A stretch of DNA of 64,000 nucleotides from positions 1-64,000 of the forward strand of contig JAZRMX010000026.1 of assembly GCA_045647885.1 (NCBI GenBank), written 5' to 3'. Every line of letters starts with the position of its first letter. Position 1 is the stretch's first letter. Shown in pieces: positions 43,674 through 53,263 of the stretch. Under the pieces are notes generated by a model. The model was not told the DNA's origin. It worked only from the letters and a program-made list of their open reading frames with translations, and searched no databases. The position numbers and the translations under genes were made by a program. The stretch comes from HGM04593 sp045647885 (GTDB taxonomy: Bacteria; Bacteroidota; Bacteroidia; Bacteroidales; Bacteroidaceae).

Positions 43674-45335
43674 CTATATCTCAATTACCGGCAAGCTCTT
43701 TCTCCACCTTTCGGCGTAAGAGTCGAGGATTGCCCTCACGTTTTTACCGATAATGGCATAATCCTTCTCTTTTAAGTTGGCAAGCGATACACGGATGCTC
43801 CATTCGGGGCCGTCGAATCCACCGCCGTTAAGCACAACAAGGGATGTTTCTGTTGCAAGGCGGAAGACAACATCGAGTGGGCTGTAATTGAGGCGAAGAT
43901 AGTCGGCAAAGTCGTTACCATAAAATTTTTTTGCCCACACAAGCAGGTCAATCTCGGAGTAGTAACCGGCGCGCAGAGGGTCGGGTTGCAGAGTAAATCC
44001 CATATTCTCCCACAAAGTCTCGAGGCGGCTGTTTATTATGCTTCTCATCTTTTCGCGGAAGTTGTCACCTTCGCGTTTGTCTATGATGGAGTAGAGTGCA
44101 AAGAGTGTCATTTGTATCTGTTGCGGAAGCGAGAGACCGGCAGTGTGGTTCAGTGCCACTTGGCGGCTGTCGGCAACCATACGGTCAATGAAACGCATAT
44201 TCTCAACATCGGAGCGTATGCTACCGTAACGTACTTGCAACTCGCTCTTGCGCTTGCGGGGAAGGCGTTTAAGCAGCTCGTCGAAAATGTTGTCGCGGTG
44301 CAGTATGGTTGTAGCCACACGCCACCCAGTAGCGCCAAAATATTTAGAGAAGGAGTATACCCCGATGGTGTTGTGTGGCAGAACGCTTATGAGCGACTGG
44401 AACGATGGCACGTATGTTGCATAAACATCGTCGGTTACAATCATAAGATTGGGGTTCCATCTGGTTACTATATCAACAAGCAATTGTACGGTGTTGTTGT
44501 CGAGTGCATAACTTGGCGGGTTGCTGGGGTTTACGATGAATAGTGCTTTATAGGCTGGGTCGCGCAGTTTGCATATGTCGCGCTCGTTGTATTGCCATAG
44601 GTGCAGCCCCTCTTTGCTCAATCTGTTTGCCATAATTTCTGTAACATTGAGCTGGTAGCGTCGCATTCCCGGAATCTCTATGTAAGGCGAGAAGACTGGT
44701 GTCATAAGCGCAACCTTGTCGCCTTTTCCCAGCAAGTAGTTTTGCTGCAGGCTGTCGAAAATGTAGCACATTGCAGCAGTGCCACCTTCCGTAGCAAAAA
44801 TATCGAGTTCGCCTTGCGGTGGCCGGCCGTTGCACAGCTCTTGCGCAATGTAGTCGCGTGTGGCAATCTCGCAGAATTTCAGTATTCTGCCTGGTACGGG
44901 GTATTGGCAACCAATGATGCCTTCGCTCCATTCGTGCACCAGCTCGTCGGCGTTTACCTTATGTTCGTTGAGCATATAATCGTAACATTTTTGCAGAAAG
45001 CACGCGCCAGCATTGTTATGCTTTGTATTTAGAAACAGTACGAAACGTTTGGCTATATCCTTTTTCAGCGGTGTGCCGGCAAGGCCTTCGGGCTCTTCCC
45101 ACGCTTGCTTGCATTCGTCAATGGCGAATTCACCTAAAAGAAAGAATGCTTCACGGGGCAGTGTTGCCACCCAGTTGGGGTTTCCTCGCCCTGCGTTAAG
45201 CATGGTGCGCGTAGCTTTTCTTATACTTTCGTCGGCAAGCTCAATGAGACGATTCTTCAACTCAAAGGGGCTTATCTTTTCCATCTCCTTTTCAAAAGCG
45301 ATGCCCTCGCTCTTTTCTGTCAGTAACTTATTCAT
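43674..45335 (-). CDS. aspD: Aspartate 4-decarboxylase/aminotransferase
   Basis: A 553-residue PLP enzyme converting L-aspartate to L-alanine plus CO2, with aspartate aminotransferase side activity. It belongs to fold type I: the PLP lysine is in YSFSKYFGATGWR, with NPSNPPS as the substrate-side asparagine block and IVTDDVYATY ahead of it. The length (~540) fits this family rather than ordinary aminotransferases. It is 17 bases downstream of the aspartate-alanine antiporter gene on the same strand, making a clear operon. Together they can generate proton motive force by decarboxylation coupled to charge-moving exchange. Confidence 0.92.
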   Translation of the reverse strand: MNKLLTEKSEGIAFEKEMEKISPFELKNRLIELADESIRKATRTMLNAGRGNPNWVATLPREAFFLLGEFAIDECKQAWEEPEGLAGTPLKKDIAKRFVLFLNTKHNNAGACFLQKCYDYMLNEHKVNADELVHEWSEGIIGCQYPVPGRILKFCEIATRDYIAQELCNGRPPQGELDIFATEGGTAAMCYIFDSLQQNYLLGKGDKVALMTPVFSPYIEIPGMRRYQLNVTEIMANRLSKEGLHLWQYNERDICKLRDPAYKALFIVNPSNPPSYALDNNTVQLLVDIVTRWNPNLMIVTDDVYATYVPSFQSLISVLPHNTIGVYSFSKYFGATGWRVATTILHRDNIFDELLKRLPRKRKSELQVRYGSIRSDVENMRFIDRMVADSRQVALNHTAGLSLPQQIQMTLFALYSIIDKREGDNFREKMRSIINSRLETLWENMGFTLQPDPLRAGYYSEIDLLVWAKKFYGNDFADYLRLNYSPLDVVFRLATETSLVVLNGGGFDGPEWSIRVSLANLKEKDYAIIGKNVRAILDSYAERWRKSLPVIEI

Positions 45336-45352
45336 ACTCCTTCATATATTAT

Positions 45353-47071
45353 TTAGTTACACAATAGCACTATGAAAACTCCCCAAAGAATGAGCAGGGT
45401 GTTGCCCACTGCATAGGTTACGGTATAGCCCAATGCCGGTGTGTCACTGCCAAGTGTCTCTTGCAGAGAGCCAATAGCTGCTGTAGTAGTTCTTGCTCCG
45501 GCACAACAACCAAGCGCAATAGCAGGGTGGAACTTGAACCAATGTGTGGCAATGTAGAGCCCGAAGAACAAGGGTAGGGATGTGGCAAATATGCCGGCAA
45601 CGAATAGTGAGAGCCCCACCTCTTTGAATCCTTCAATGAATCCCGGGCCTGCACTTATGCCCACCACGGCAATGAATATGTTCAATCCCAGGTTGTTGAA
45701 TACCCACAACGCGCCATCGGGTATTGCACCCATTGTGGGGTGGTGCGAACGCCACCAACCGAATATAAGACCGGCGATGAGTGCGCCGCCACTGCTGCTG
45801 AGGCTTATGGGAACGCCGCTTATGTGCAGGGTGAGGCTGCCAATAACAGCACCCAACAGAATGCCTAAAGAGAAAAATACAACATCTGTTGCATCGCTTG
45901 CAGGCGCAGGGAAACCAATCTCTTTTGCTGCCGGTTCCACTTCAAACTTACGCCCGACAATCTCTATTACATCTCCCGTATTAAGCTTTGTTGCAGGGAA
46001 TACGGGAATCTCCACTCCCATACGCTGAATACGCTGTATGGTTACGCCGTGCATAAATGGCTGTGCGCGCAATTCCCTTATGCTTTTGCCGCTGCAACCA
46101 TACGAACGTTTGCGGCTCTTGCCTGCAACTCTTGTTTTTGTAACCAGCACGGGGAACTCCAGTATCTTGTCATCGTCGACCTCGCTGCCTATCCATTTCT
46201 CTTCACCTATTACATATTCTCTGCGGCCGGTGAGTACAACTTCATCGCCAATATAAAGAATATCCTTTGGGCTTATAGCATCCTTTATTTTTTCTCCCTT
46301 TCTTATGCGCTCCACAAACAGCCGCTTGCCCTGTTGCTCGAAAAAACGCTCCAGTTCTTCTACACGTCGTCCGCCCACAAACCACTCGTTTTCAATGCGA
46401 TAAGCGCGGAATATAATAGTCCTTTTAGCCTCCATAAACCCAGGCTTGTTGCTGTCGTTGCCGCCCATACTCTCCTCGAGTTCGCGGCAAGCAAGCCTTA
46501 CCTTGGTAAAGCCACCTAAAAGGCGTGGCCCTATTCTTGCAATAATCCACGCCGAACCGGCTGTGCCAAAAATGTATGTAACGGCGTATGCCACAGGTAT
46601 TATGTTAATCATTTTATCCTCCTGTGCCTTGTCGAGCCCGAGCCCTCGTATGGTGTCGTCGGCAACACCAATCACAGCGCTTATAGTTTGCGAACCCGAT
46701 AGAAGCCCGGCAGCCTCTCCCGGCCCGTATCCCATAATGAGGGAGACAATCCAGGTGGAGAGGAGGATGAAACAGCACATTGTGGCTGCGAAATAAACCT
46801 GCGGCAGTCCCTCTTTCTTTAGTCCGCTGAAGAACTGCGGTCCCACCTTGTAACCTATGGCAAAGAGGAACATGAGGAAGGCGACAGGTTTCAAGGTGTT
46901 GCCAATGGGTATGTGCAACTGCCCGATGATTACACCAACGAGTAGAACACTCGACACAATGCCGAGGCTGAATCCTTTAATACGAATTTTTGCTATTAAA
47001 AATCCCAGTGCAATGGTAAGATATATCGCAAATTCTGGGTGGGAACGTAAAAGGTCTGTTATCCAATTCAT
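45353..47071 (-). CDS. aspT: Aspartate:alanine antiporter
   Basis: A 572-residue inner-membrane exchanger of the AAE family. Five or so membrane helices at the N-terminus (residues ~15-185) and a similar set at the C-terminus (~400-570) flank a central cytoplasmic region holding two TrkA-C/RCK_C domains (near 215-295 and 305-385). The FAIGYKVGPQFF and GLNIFIAVVGISAGPGF blocks are family signatures. It imports aspartate and exports alanine, an electrogenic exchange. It is first gene of the aspT-aspD operon. Confidence 0.92.
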   Translation of the reverse strand: MNWITDLLRSHPEFAIYLTIALGFLIAKIRIKGFSLGIVSSVLLVGVIIGQLHIPIGNTLKPVAFLMFLFAIGYKVGPQFFSGLKKEGLPQVYFAATMCCFILLSTWIVSLIMGYGPGEAAGLLSGSQTISAVIGVADDTIRGLGLDKAQEDKMINIIPVAYAVTYIFGTAGSAWIIARIGPRLLGGFTKVRLACRELEESMGGNDSNKPGFMEAKRTIIFRAYRIENEWFVGGRRVEELERFFEQQGKRLFVERIRKGEKIKDAISPKDILYIGDEVVLTGRREYVIGEEKWIGSEVDDDKILEFPVLVTKTRVAGKSRKRSYGCSGKSIRELRAQPFMHGVTIQRIQRMGVEIPVFPATKLNTGDVIEIVGRKFEVEPAAKEIGFPAPASDATDVVFFSLGILLGAVIGSLTLHISGVPISLSSSGGALIAGLIFGWWRSHHPTMGAIPDGALWVFNNLGLNIFIAVVGISAGPGFIEGFKEVGLSLFVAGIFATSLPLFFGLYIATHWFKFHPAIALGCCAGARTTTAAIGSLQETLGSDTPALGYTVTYAVGNTLLILWGVFIVLLCN

Positions 47072-47135
47072 AAAATCAATATTTTTATGAAAAGGAAACG
47101 TTTGTTTTACTGTAAATGTTCTTTATGTACGGCTT

Positions 47136-49304
47136 TTATACAAGGAGGTCGCGCAGGAGTGTAATTTCTCCCTCACTCGCACCGCGCTCGGTGAGTGTTA
47201 CAACGTCTTTTGATAGTTGTGCGAAGAATGTTTCATCATCGGCACACAACTCTTTTGCTTTTTTGTAAAGCTCTACTGCTGTGGCGTTATTGTGTGTAAT
47301 CCACTCCACGTGAGCCGCGTTAAGGTAGTCGTTGTACTTTGCCTTCTTCAGCTCCAGAATCTTTTTGTAATAACCACGCGCCTGTTCGTTTTTCTCTGTA
47401 AGGAAAGAACACCAGGCGATGGCTCTCATTGTGTTTATAGAGCCGGGTTTGAGAAACTCCACTTTAAAGAAACGTGCAAAAGCCTCTTCGTACTTCTTGA
47501 GCGTGGCGAAACATTCGCCTGTCTGGCGCAGTAGGGAGATATTCTCAGGCGCAATATCTTCGGCAAGCAGGTAATAACTGATTGCTTTTTCGGCTTTTCC
47601 TGCCAAGCGGTAACACTGCGCTATGTGTGAAAGAGTCCACAATGTGTCGGGTTTTATAATGTCGGCGCGTGTGTAGTAATCAATGGCTGCATTGTACTCC
47701 TTTTCCTTTTGTTTGCAGTAACCCATCTCCTGGTAGAACTGCTCGGTGAGCTCGCCACATTTTTCGTAAAGGTGTCCCACGCTTGCAGCCTCGGCATAAT
47801 ATCCCTTGTCTATAAGGTAATTGAAGATGCGCAGAGTGGTGTTTGCATCGGTAACAAGAGTGCAAAGGGTGGGGCTCTCGAGGAGGTTTAGCGGGAGTAC
47901 AAAAGGGTCGTTGAACTTCCTGCGCTCGGGAGCAAGCTTGAAGAAACGGTAAAGGTCCTGAATATATTGGTTGCTCTCGGCCTCTGCGGTTTTCTCTGTG
48001 GTGTCCTGTATCATTGCGTCGGGCCCTTGCTCTGCAATCTCGCCTTCGTCGGGAATCTGTTGCATAAGCATATCGCGTTGTTCCTGGGGTACCTGTTTTA
48101 TGGTGAGACAGAATGAGTATTTGTCGCTGTTGCAGAAGAAACGCGACGCGCATATTGCCGCGAGCATTGTTCGCTTTCTCCCTCTGTCGTGTGGCATTAT
48201 TCCCGAAATATCGGGTGTAGTGGTGTCAAAGGGGCGCAACCAGTTCATCGTTTTTCTAAAGAACGGGTAGTTCTTCAATTGTGAGAAAGTGCTCATATAT
48301 ACATCGGCACCCTCTATTTGCCATTTGGTCATCTCCTCGAGTTTCTCTTTTATCTCGTCTTTTTCAACCCACTCCTTCCACTCCGGGTTTTTGTCCTCTT
48401 CCTGCTCTATTTCACGCAATATGTCCATACCCATTTTTTCACTGTTTATGTGAGGGTTTTTCATCATTGCGGGTATAATCTCCTCGCGCATCTTGCGGTC
48501 AATTTTTTGTGTCTCGCGGCAGCGCAACAGTTGAATCTGTATTGTTGCTATGCGTGAGAGAATGCGAGGATAATCGTGCAATGTTTGCAAGGCGGCAAGA
48601 ATTTCGGGATAGTATTCTATGCGTTTCTCGTATAGCGATATTCCTGTGATGCAGCCCACGATGGCTCTTGTAGAGAGGGTGGGATTGTTGTCGGTTGCGG
48701 CTTTTATAAGGGTTATGGCCTTTGCCGGCTCCAAACAATTGATGAAGGCAAGAGTCACAGCGCTTATTATTATTGCCCTGTCGTTTACGGGAAGTTCTTC
48801 GTCGCTAATCATTGCGGCAATTAGTTCCGCGTCACCTTTATTCCAGGCTATGCTGTGTGATATTATTGAGAAGATTTTGTCGAGCAGTAGTTCGTGCTCC
48901 TCGGAGAGCTCCTTTTTTACCTTCTCGCACTCGCTTTGCGGTAAAAGTTCTGTAACTTTTATATTTGCGTAGTTTTCGCGCAGACGGTTGTGTAGCGTGG
49001 ACAGCTCGCTTGTTGTCGGGTGCTTCTCGGCTTTGCGGGTGATAGCAATCTGGTCGTTAAGCATATAACACTCCCCAATAAGGGTGTTATGCATATCCTC
49101 GCGCCCGGGGTCGGGAGTGCCACCACGCAGATATTCCAACAAATAGTCGTATGCGCTTTGCATCTGGGTGAAACGTGTACGCAGAGACCACTCCTGTACC
49201 TCATCAATGTCGGCAGACAGGGTGGTGATAGCCTCCTTCAATCTCTTTTCATCGAGAAGCCCGGCTACTTTTCTTCTTATCTCTTCGATACGTTTCTCTT
49301 CCAT
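47136..49304 (-). CDS. Large TPR-repeat protein
   Basis: A 722-residue soluble, helical protein. The ATG at 49304 (MEEKRIEEIRRKVAGLL) is preferred to one twelve codons upstream, which would overlap the pgk terminator hairpin. The C-terminal ~250 residues contain tetratricopeptide repeats (EYNAAIDYYTRADIIKPDTLW, KAISYYLLAEDIAPEN, EEAFARFFKVEFLKPGS). The N-terminal part is helical without repeats I can name. No catalytic motif is seen; a scaffold role is likely. It lies 64 bases before aspT and after the pgk terminator on the same strand. Confidence 0.8.
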   Translation of the reverse strand: MEEKRIEEIRRKVAGLLDEKRLKEAITTLSADIDEVQEWSLRTRFTQMQSAYDYLLEYLRGGTPDPGREDMHNTLIGECYMLNDQIAITRKAEKHPTTSELSTLHNRLRENYANIKVTELLPQSECEKVKKELSEEHELLLDKIFSIISHSIAWNKGDAELIAAMISDEELPVNDRAIIISAVTLAFINCLEPAKAITLIKAATDNNPTLSTRAIVGCITGISLYEKRIEYYPEILAALQTLHDYPRILSRIATIQIQLLRCRETQKIDRKMREEIIPAMMKNPHINSEKMGMDILREIEQEEDKNPEWKEWVEKDEIKEKLEEMTKWQIEGADVYMSTFSQLKNYPFFRKTMNWLRPFDTTTPDISGIMPHDRGRKRTMLAAICASRFFCNSDKYSFCLTIKQVPQEQRDMLMQQIPDEGEIAEQGPDAMIQDTTEKTAEAESNQYIQDLYRFFKLAPERRKFNDPFVLPLNLLESPTLCTLVTDANTTLRIFNYLIDKGYYAEAASVGHLYEKCGELTEQFYQEMGYCKQKEKEYNAAIDYYTRADIIKPDTLWTLSHIAQCYRLAGKAEKAISYYLLAEDIAPENISLLRQTGECFATLKKYEEAFARFFKVEFLKPGSINTMRAIAWCSFLTEKNEQARGYYKKILELKKAKYNDYLNAAHVEWITHNNATAVELYKKAKELCADDETFFAQLSKDVVTLTERGASEGEITLLRDLLV

Positions 49305-49318
49305 ACTTTTATTATAAA

Positions 49319-49350
49319 CATAAACAGCGCGGATAACCACGCTGTTTATG
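49319..49350 (-). terminator. Terminator of pgk
   Basis: An 11-bp perfect stem CATAAACAGCG/CGCTGTTTATG with a 10-nt loop, 24 bases past the pgk stop. T-rich sequence follows on the minus strand, running into the TPR gene start. Confidence 0.75.
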
Positions 49351-49373
49351 AACTGTTATAATTGATGTTTCAA

Positions 49374-50624
49374 TTATTCGCCTTTGATAGCTGCTACACC
49401 GGGGAGTACTTTACCCTCGATAGCCTCGAGAAGAGCACCACCACCAGTTGAAATGTATGATACCTTGTCGGCCATGTTGAACTTGTTAACGCAAGCAACA
49501 GAGTCACCACCACCTACGAGTGAGAAGGCACCGTTTGCAGTAGCTTTAGCGATAGCCTCAGCGATAGCGAGTGAACCACCGATGAAGTTGTCGAACTCGA
49601 ATACACCTGCGGGGCCGTTCCAAAGGATAGTTTTTGCATCCTCGATAGCAGCAGCAAATGCTTTGCGAGCCTCGGGACCTGCATCCAAGCCTTCCCAGCC
49701 TTCGGGAATCTCTTTAACGGGAACAATCTGTGTGTTTGCATCGTTAGAGAAGTCATCGGCAGCAACGCAATCTGTAGCAAGTACAAGGTTTACGCCCTTA
49801 GCTTTAGCCTGTTCGATGATGTCGAGAGCGAGCTGCAATTTGTCGTCCTCAACAATTGAGTTACCAACTTTGCCACCCTGTGCTTTAGCAAAAGTATATG
49901 TCATACCACCGCAGAGGATGAGGTTGTCAACCTTGTCCATAAGGTTCTCGATGATACCGATTTTGGTAGAAACCTTTGAACCACCCATAATAGCGGTGAA
50001 GGGGCGTATGATATCTTTGAGGATGTTATCAACAGCCTGAACCTCTTTCTCCATCAAGTAGCCGAGCATTTTGTTGTCAGCGTCGAAGTAGTCAGCGATA
50101 ACAGCTGTAGATGCGTGACGACGGTGTGCTGTACCGAATGCGTCGTTGATGTAGCAGTCTGCGTAAGAAGCGAGAGTCTTTGAGAACTCTTTCTGGGACT
50201 CCTTCATAGCTTTCTTTGCGTCGTTGTATGCGGGATCCTCTTTGTCGATACCTACGGGTTTGCCCTCCTCCTCGGGATAGAAACGGAGGTTCTCGAGCAA
50301 GAGAACTTCACCGGCTTTCAAAGCAGCAGCAGCCTCAGCAGCCTTTGCGCAGTCGGGAGCAAACTGAACAGCAACGCCCAATTTCTCAGAAACAGCGTCA
50401 ACAATCTGGCTCAAAGAGTACTTTGCATTAACCTTGCCTTTGGGTTTGCCCATGTGCGACATGATGATGAGCGCGCCACCATCGGCCAATACTTTCTTAA
50501 GTGTGGGGAGAGCACCTCTGATACGTGTGTCGTCGGTGATTTTACCCTCTTCGTTCAAAGGTACATTGAAGTCCACGCGAACGATGGCTTTCTTGCCAGC
50601 AAAATTGAATTTGTCAATTGTCAT
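49374..50624 (-). CDS. pgk: Phosphoglycerate kinase
   Basis: A 416-residue glycolytic enzyme transferring phosphate from 1,3-bisphosphoglycerate to ADP. It shows the N-terminal signature VRVDFNVPLNEEGKITDDTRI, the substrate arginine region MSHMGKPKGK, MGGSKVSTKI in the hinge, and the nucleotide-site GGGDSVACVNKF followed by STGGGALLE. Codon use is strongly biased, as for a highly expressed gene. It has its own promoter (TATATTTG at 50700) and terminator. Confidence 0.97.
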   Translation of the reverse strand: MTIDKFNFAGKKAIVRVDFNVPLNEEGKITDDTRIRGALPTLKKVLADGGALIIMSHMGKPKGKVNAKYSLSQIVDAVSEKLGVAVQFAPDCAKAAEAAAALKAGEVLLLENLRFYPEEEGKPVGIDKEDPAYNDAKKAMKESQKEFSKTLASYADCYINDAFGTAHRRHASTAVIADYFDADNKMLGYLMEKEVQAVDNILKDIIRPFTAIMGGSKVSTKIGIIENLMDKVDNLILCGGMTYTFAKAQGGKVGNSIVEDDKLQLALDIIEQAKAKGVNLVLATDCVAADDFSNDANTQIVPVKEIPEGWEGLDAGPEARKAFAAAIEDAKTILWNGPAGVFEFDNFIGGSLAIAEAIAKATANGAFSLVGGGDSVACVNKFNMADKVSYISTGGGALLEAIEGKVLPGVAAIKGE

Positions 50625-50699
50625 AATTACTCAATTTTAAATATGAATTAGTATTTATATCATTAATCTCTGTTTTTATGGCATCAAGCCATACTCTTG

Positions 50700-50707
50700 C
50701 AAATATA
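50700..50707 (-). promoter_or_regulatory. -7 box for pgk
   Basis: The minus strand reads TATATTTG, an exact TAnnTTTG match 75 bases before the pgk start, between nth and pgk. Confidence 0.65.
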
Positions 50708-50748
50708 ATGTTTTTAAATAAAATTATACGCTAATCTTTTGTAAAATT

Positions 50749-51399
50749 TTACTCTTTGCTTTTACTTTTATTGTACTCCTTGCAAAAATCGCGTAATCCG
50801 CAGTTGTGGCACTCGGGTGTACGTGCTTTGCAGGTGTATCGCCCGTGCAATATGAGCCAGTGATGCGCTTTGGGCAAAAGCTCGGCAGGGAGGTATTTTA
50901 CAAGCATTTTTTCCACGCTGTAAGGGGTGGTGCAACGCTTGGGCACAAGCCCTATCCTGTGGCTCACGCGGAATACGTGTGTGTCCACCGGCATTGCCGA
51001 CTTATTGAATACTACAGCTTGTATTACGTTCGCAGTCTTGCGTCCCACGCCGGGGAGTGTCACCAGTTCTTCGAGCGTGTGCGGCACCTCGCCACCAAAG
51101 TCGCTGCATAACTTTTGCGCCATACCCACAAGGTGCTTCGCCTTGTTGTTGGGGTAAGAAATGCTTTTTATATAATTGAAAATCTCGTCGGGGTGTGCGG
51201 TCGCCATCTCCTGCGGAGTGTCGTAGCGTGCAAAGAGGTCGGGAGTTACCATATTTACCCTCTTGTCGGTACACTGTGCCGAGAGTATAACCGCTACAAG
51301 TAGCTCAAAAGGGGTGGTGTAGTCGAGCTCTGTTTCGGCTACGGGCATAGCCTTTTCAAAGTACTCGATTGTGTGCTTGTATAGTTCGGCGGTTCGCAT
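50749..51399 (-). CDS. nth: Endonuclease III
   Basis: A 216-residue base-excision DNA glycosylase/AP lyase for oxidised pyrimidines. The helix-hairpin-helix LPGVGRKTANV carries the catalytic K121, and D139 is in PVDTHVFRVS; both match the E. coli enzyme in spacing. A [4Fe-4S] cluster motif C190-x6-C197-x2-C200-x5-C206 closes the protein. The start is 8 bases after the histidine phosphatase stop on the same strand, so the two are co-transcribed. Confidence 0.95.
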   Translation of the reverse strand: MRTAELYKHTIEYFEKAMPVAETELDYTTPFELLVAVILSAQCTDKRVNMVTPDLFARYDTPQEMATAHPDEIFNYIKSISYPNNKAKHLVGMAQKLCSDFGGEVPHTLEELVTLPGVGRKTANVIQAVVFNKSAMPVDTHVFRVSHRIGLVPKRCTTPYSVEKMLVKYLPAELLPKAHHWLILHGRYTCKARTPECHNCGLRDFCKEYNKSKSKE

Positions 51400-51407
51400 C
51401 TTGTCCT

Positions 51408-51908
51408 TTAAATCACAAATTCTCTTATCTCGCAGTTGCCCATTAGGGTTACGTCGCGGTGGGTAACACCCTCAAGCTCGGCCTGTATTATACGGCACAA
51501 GAAACCGTGGCTGAAGGCAAGGACTTTCTTGCCGGGGTACTCTTTTCTTATCTTTTCGAAGAACAGGTGTGCTCTCTTCTGCATAGCCTCTTCGGTCTCC
51601 ACGGTTTCATTCAGCACAGCGCCTTTTATGGGTGTGCCGGCAAGGTTGCCCAGGTCGCGTTCGCGCAATAGGGGCTCTTTTATGAGCGTGCAATCTATCC
51701 CCTCAAGGGCTATTGCTGCAGTGTCGAGGCAGCGCTGCAGGTCGCTGCATAGTACTGCGTCAAAGGTCATTGCTGCTAGCTTGGGGCGCAGCGATGCTGC
51801 CTCCTCTTTTCCTTTTGCCGACAAGTGTCCGGGTGTCTGACCCTGGAACAGGCCTTTTGCGTTCTCCTCTGTTTCCCCGTGGCGTACAAGATATACTGTG
51901 GTGCTCAT
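51408..51908 (-). CDS. Histidine phosphatase superfamily protein
   Basis: A 166-residue phosphoglycerate-mutase-like phosphatase. The catalytic VRHGETEEN motif is at residues 8-16 with the phospho-acceptor His10, and the second histidine is in AFSHGFLCR near 133. The size and the G.LSAKGKEEA stretch fit the broad-specificity CobC/GpmB-like group rather than glycolytic phosphoglycerate mutase. The substrate is not evident. It is first gene of a two-gene unit with nth. Confidence 0.85.
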   Translation of the reverse strand: MSTTVYLVRHGETEENAKGLFQGQTPGHLSAKGKEEAASLRPKLAAMTFDAVLCSDLQRCLDTAAIALEGIDCTLIKEPLLRERDLGNLAGTPIKGAVLNETVETEEAMQKRAHLFFEKIRKEYPGKKVLAFSHGFLCRIIQAELEGVTHRDVTLMGNCEIREFVI

Positions 51909-51930
51909 AATAGTGATTGTTTTATTGGTA

Positions 51931-51968
51931 AAAAAGCCGGCTACCGTTGCCCGATTGCCGACTTTTTT
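51931..51968 (-). terminator. Terminator of pheS
   Basis: A stem AAAAAGCCGGC/GCCGACTTTTT with one mismatch and a 15-nt loop, 15 bases past the pheS stop, ending in T residues on the minus strand. Confidence 0.75.
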
Positions 51969-51982
51969 GTTTTATTCGTTTT

Positions 51983-53002
51983 TTAGTTCGCGCTCTCGAA
52001 CAATTTTAAGAATCTTACATCGTTCTCGCTGAAGAGTCGCAAGTCTTTTACCTGATATTTAAGGTTGGTGATACGCTCGATACCCATACCGAAAGCGTAA
52101 CCCGAATACTCTTTGCTGTCTATGCCGCAAAGCTCAAGCACGTTGGGGTCCACCATACCGCAACCAAGAATCTCCACCCATCCGGTGTTCTTGCAGAAGG
52201 GGCATCCTTTACCACCGCAAATGTTGCAGCTGATGTCCATCTCGGCGCTGGGCTCGGTGAAGGGGAAGTATGAGGGGCGCAAACGTATCTTTGTATCCTT
52301 GCCGAACATCTCCTGTGCAAAGAGCAACAATACTTGTTTGAGGTCGGTGAAAGAAACGTTCTTGTCTATGTACAATCCCTCGAGCTGGTGGAAGAAGCAG
52401 TGTGCGCGGTAGCTGATAGCCTCGTTGCGGTAAACACGGCCGGGAGCGATAATGCGGATAGGGGGCTTGCTTGTCTCCATCACACGGCTCTGTACACTGC
52501 TGGTGTGTGTGCGCAGGATGATGTCGGGGTGAGCCTCAATGAAGAATGTATCCTGCATGTCGCGTGCGGGGTGGTCGTCGGCAAAGTTCATTGACGAGAA
52601 TACGTGCCAGTCGTCCTCAACCTCGGGACCGTTGGCAATTGAGAAACCGAGGCGTGCAAAAATATCCACAATCTCGTTCTTTACAATTGTAAGAGGGTGG
52701 CGTGTACCAAGTGTTGCAGGGTATGAGGGGCGTGTAAGGTCAATTTCGCATTGCTCATCGTCGCTTGTCTCAAGCTTCTCTTTCAATGCATTTATATGCT
52801 CCTGTGCAGCGTTCTTCAACTCATTGAGTTTTACACCCACTTCTCTCTTCTGCTCGGCGGGAACCTCGCGGAACTGTGCCATAAGGCTGTTTAAAAGACC
52901 TTTCTTGCTCAAATATTTCAAACGCAGTGCCTCAAGCTCTTCGGCGTTTGCTGCGGTTGTTCCTTTAATCTCTTCGAGCAACAAATTTATCTGTTCAATC
53001 AT
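51983..53002 (-). CDS. pheS: Phenylalanine-tRNA ligase alpha subunit
   Basis: A 339-residue class II aminoacyl-tRNA synthetase subunit. An N-terminal coiled coil (about 1-85) is followed by the catalytic core: HPLTIVKNEIVDIFARLGF, motif 2 around FHQLEGLYID, and motif 3 GYAFGMGIERITNL. The phenylalanine-pocket GCGMVDPNVL is present. The beta subunit gene pheT is not adjacent; in Bacteroidota the two subunits are commonly encoded apart. Promoter box TAACTTTG lies about 63 bases upstream. Confidence 0.96.
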   Translation of the reverse strand: MIEQINLLLEEIKGTTAANAEELEALRLKYLSKKGLLNSLMAQFREVPAEQKREVGVKLNELKNAAQEHINALKEKLETSDDEQCEIDLTRPSYPATLGTRHPLTIVKNEIVDIFARLGFSIANGPEVEDDWHVFSSMNFADDHPARDMQDTFFIEAHPDIILRTHTSSVQSRVMETSKPPIRIIAPGRVYRNEAISYRAHCFFHQLEGLYIDKNVSFTDLKQVLLLFAQEMFGKDTKIRLRPSYFPFTEPSAEMDISCNICGGKGCPFCKNTGWVEILGCGMVDPNVLELCGIDSKEYSGYAFGMGIERITNLKYQVKDLRLFSENDVRFLKLFESAN

Positions 53003-53064
53003 ATATTTTAAATTACTGTTTATTCGGTATTTTATGTGGCCACCTATTTGGTGGTTATAGGTTG

Positions 53065-53072
53065 CAAAGTTA
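53065..53072 (-). promoter_or_regulatory. -7 box for pheS
   Basis: The minus strand reads TAACTTTG, an exact TAnnTTTG match. A plus-strand TATTTTTG at 53121-53128 in the same 261-base gap may serve the divergent spoT gene, with less certainty because it is 136 bases from that ATG. Confidence 0.6.
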
Positions 53073-53263
53073 ATTAAAATAAAGCAATAAAATGTATGTG
53101 TAGCCCAAATTATTTGTTCCTATTTTTGATACTGTGGTTGTTTTTTCAAAAAGATGAAACAAAAAAGGATAAAACTATTTGCATATTGACAAATTTTCAC
53201 AAAATTTGCATTCAGCAAGCCTCGGGGCGGGAAAACGCGCGAGGCATATAATTATAAGAAGGT

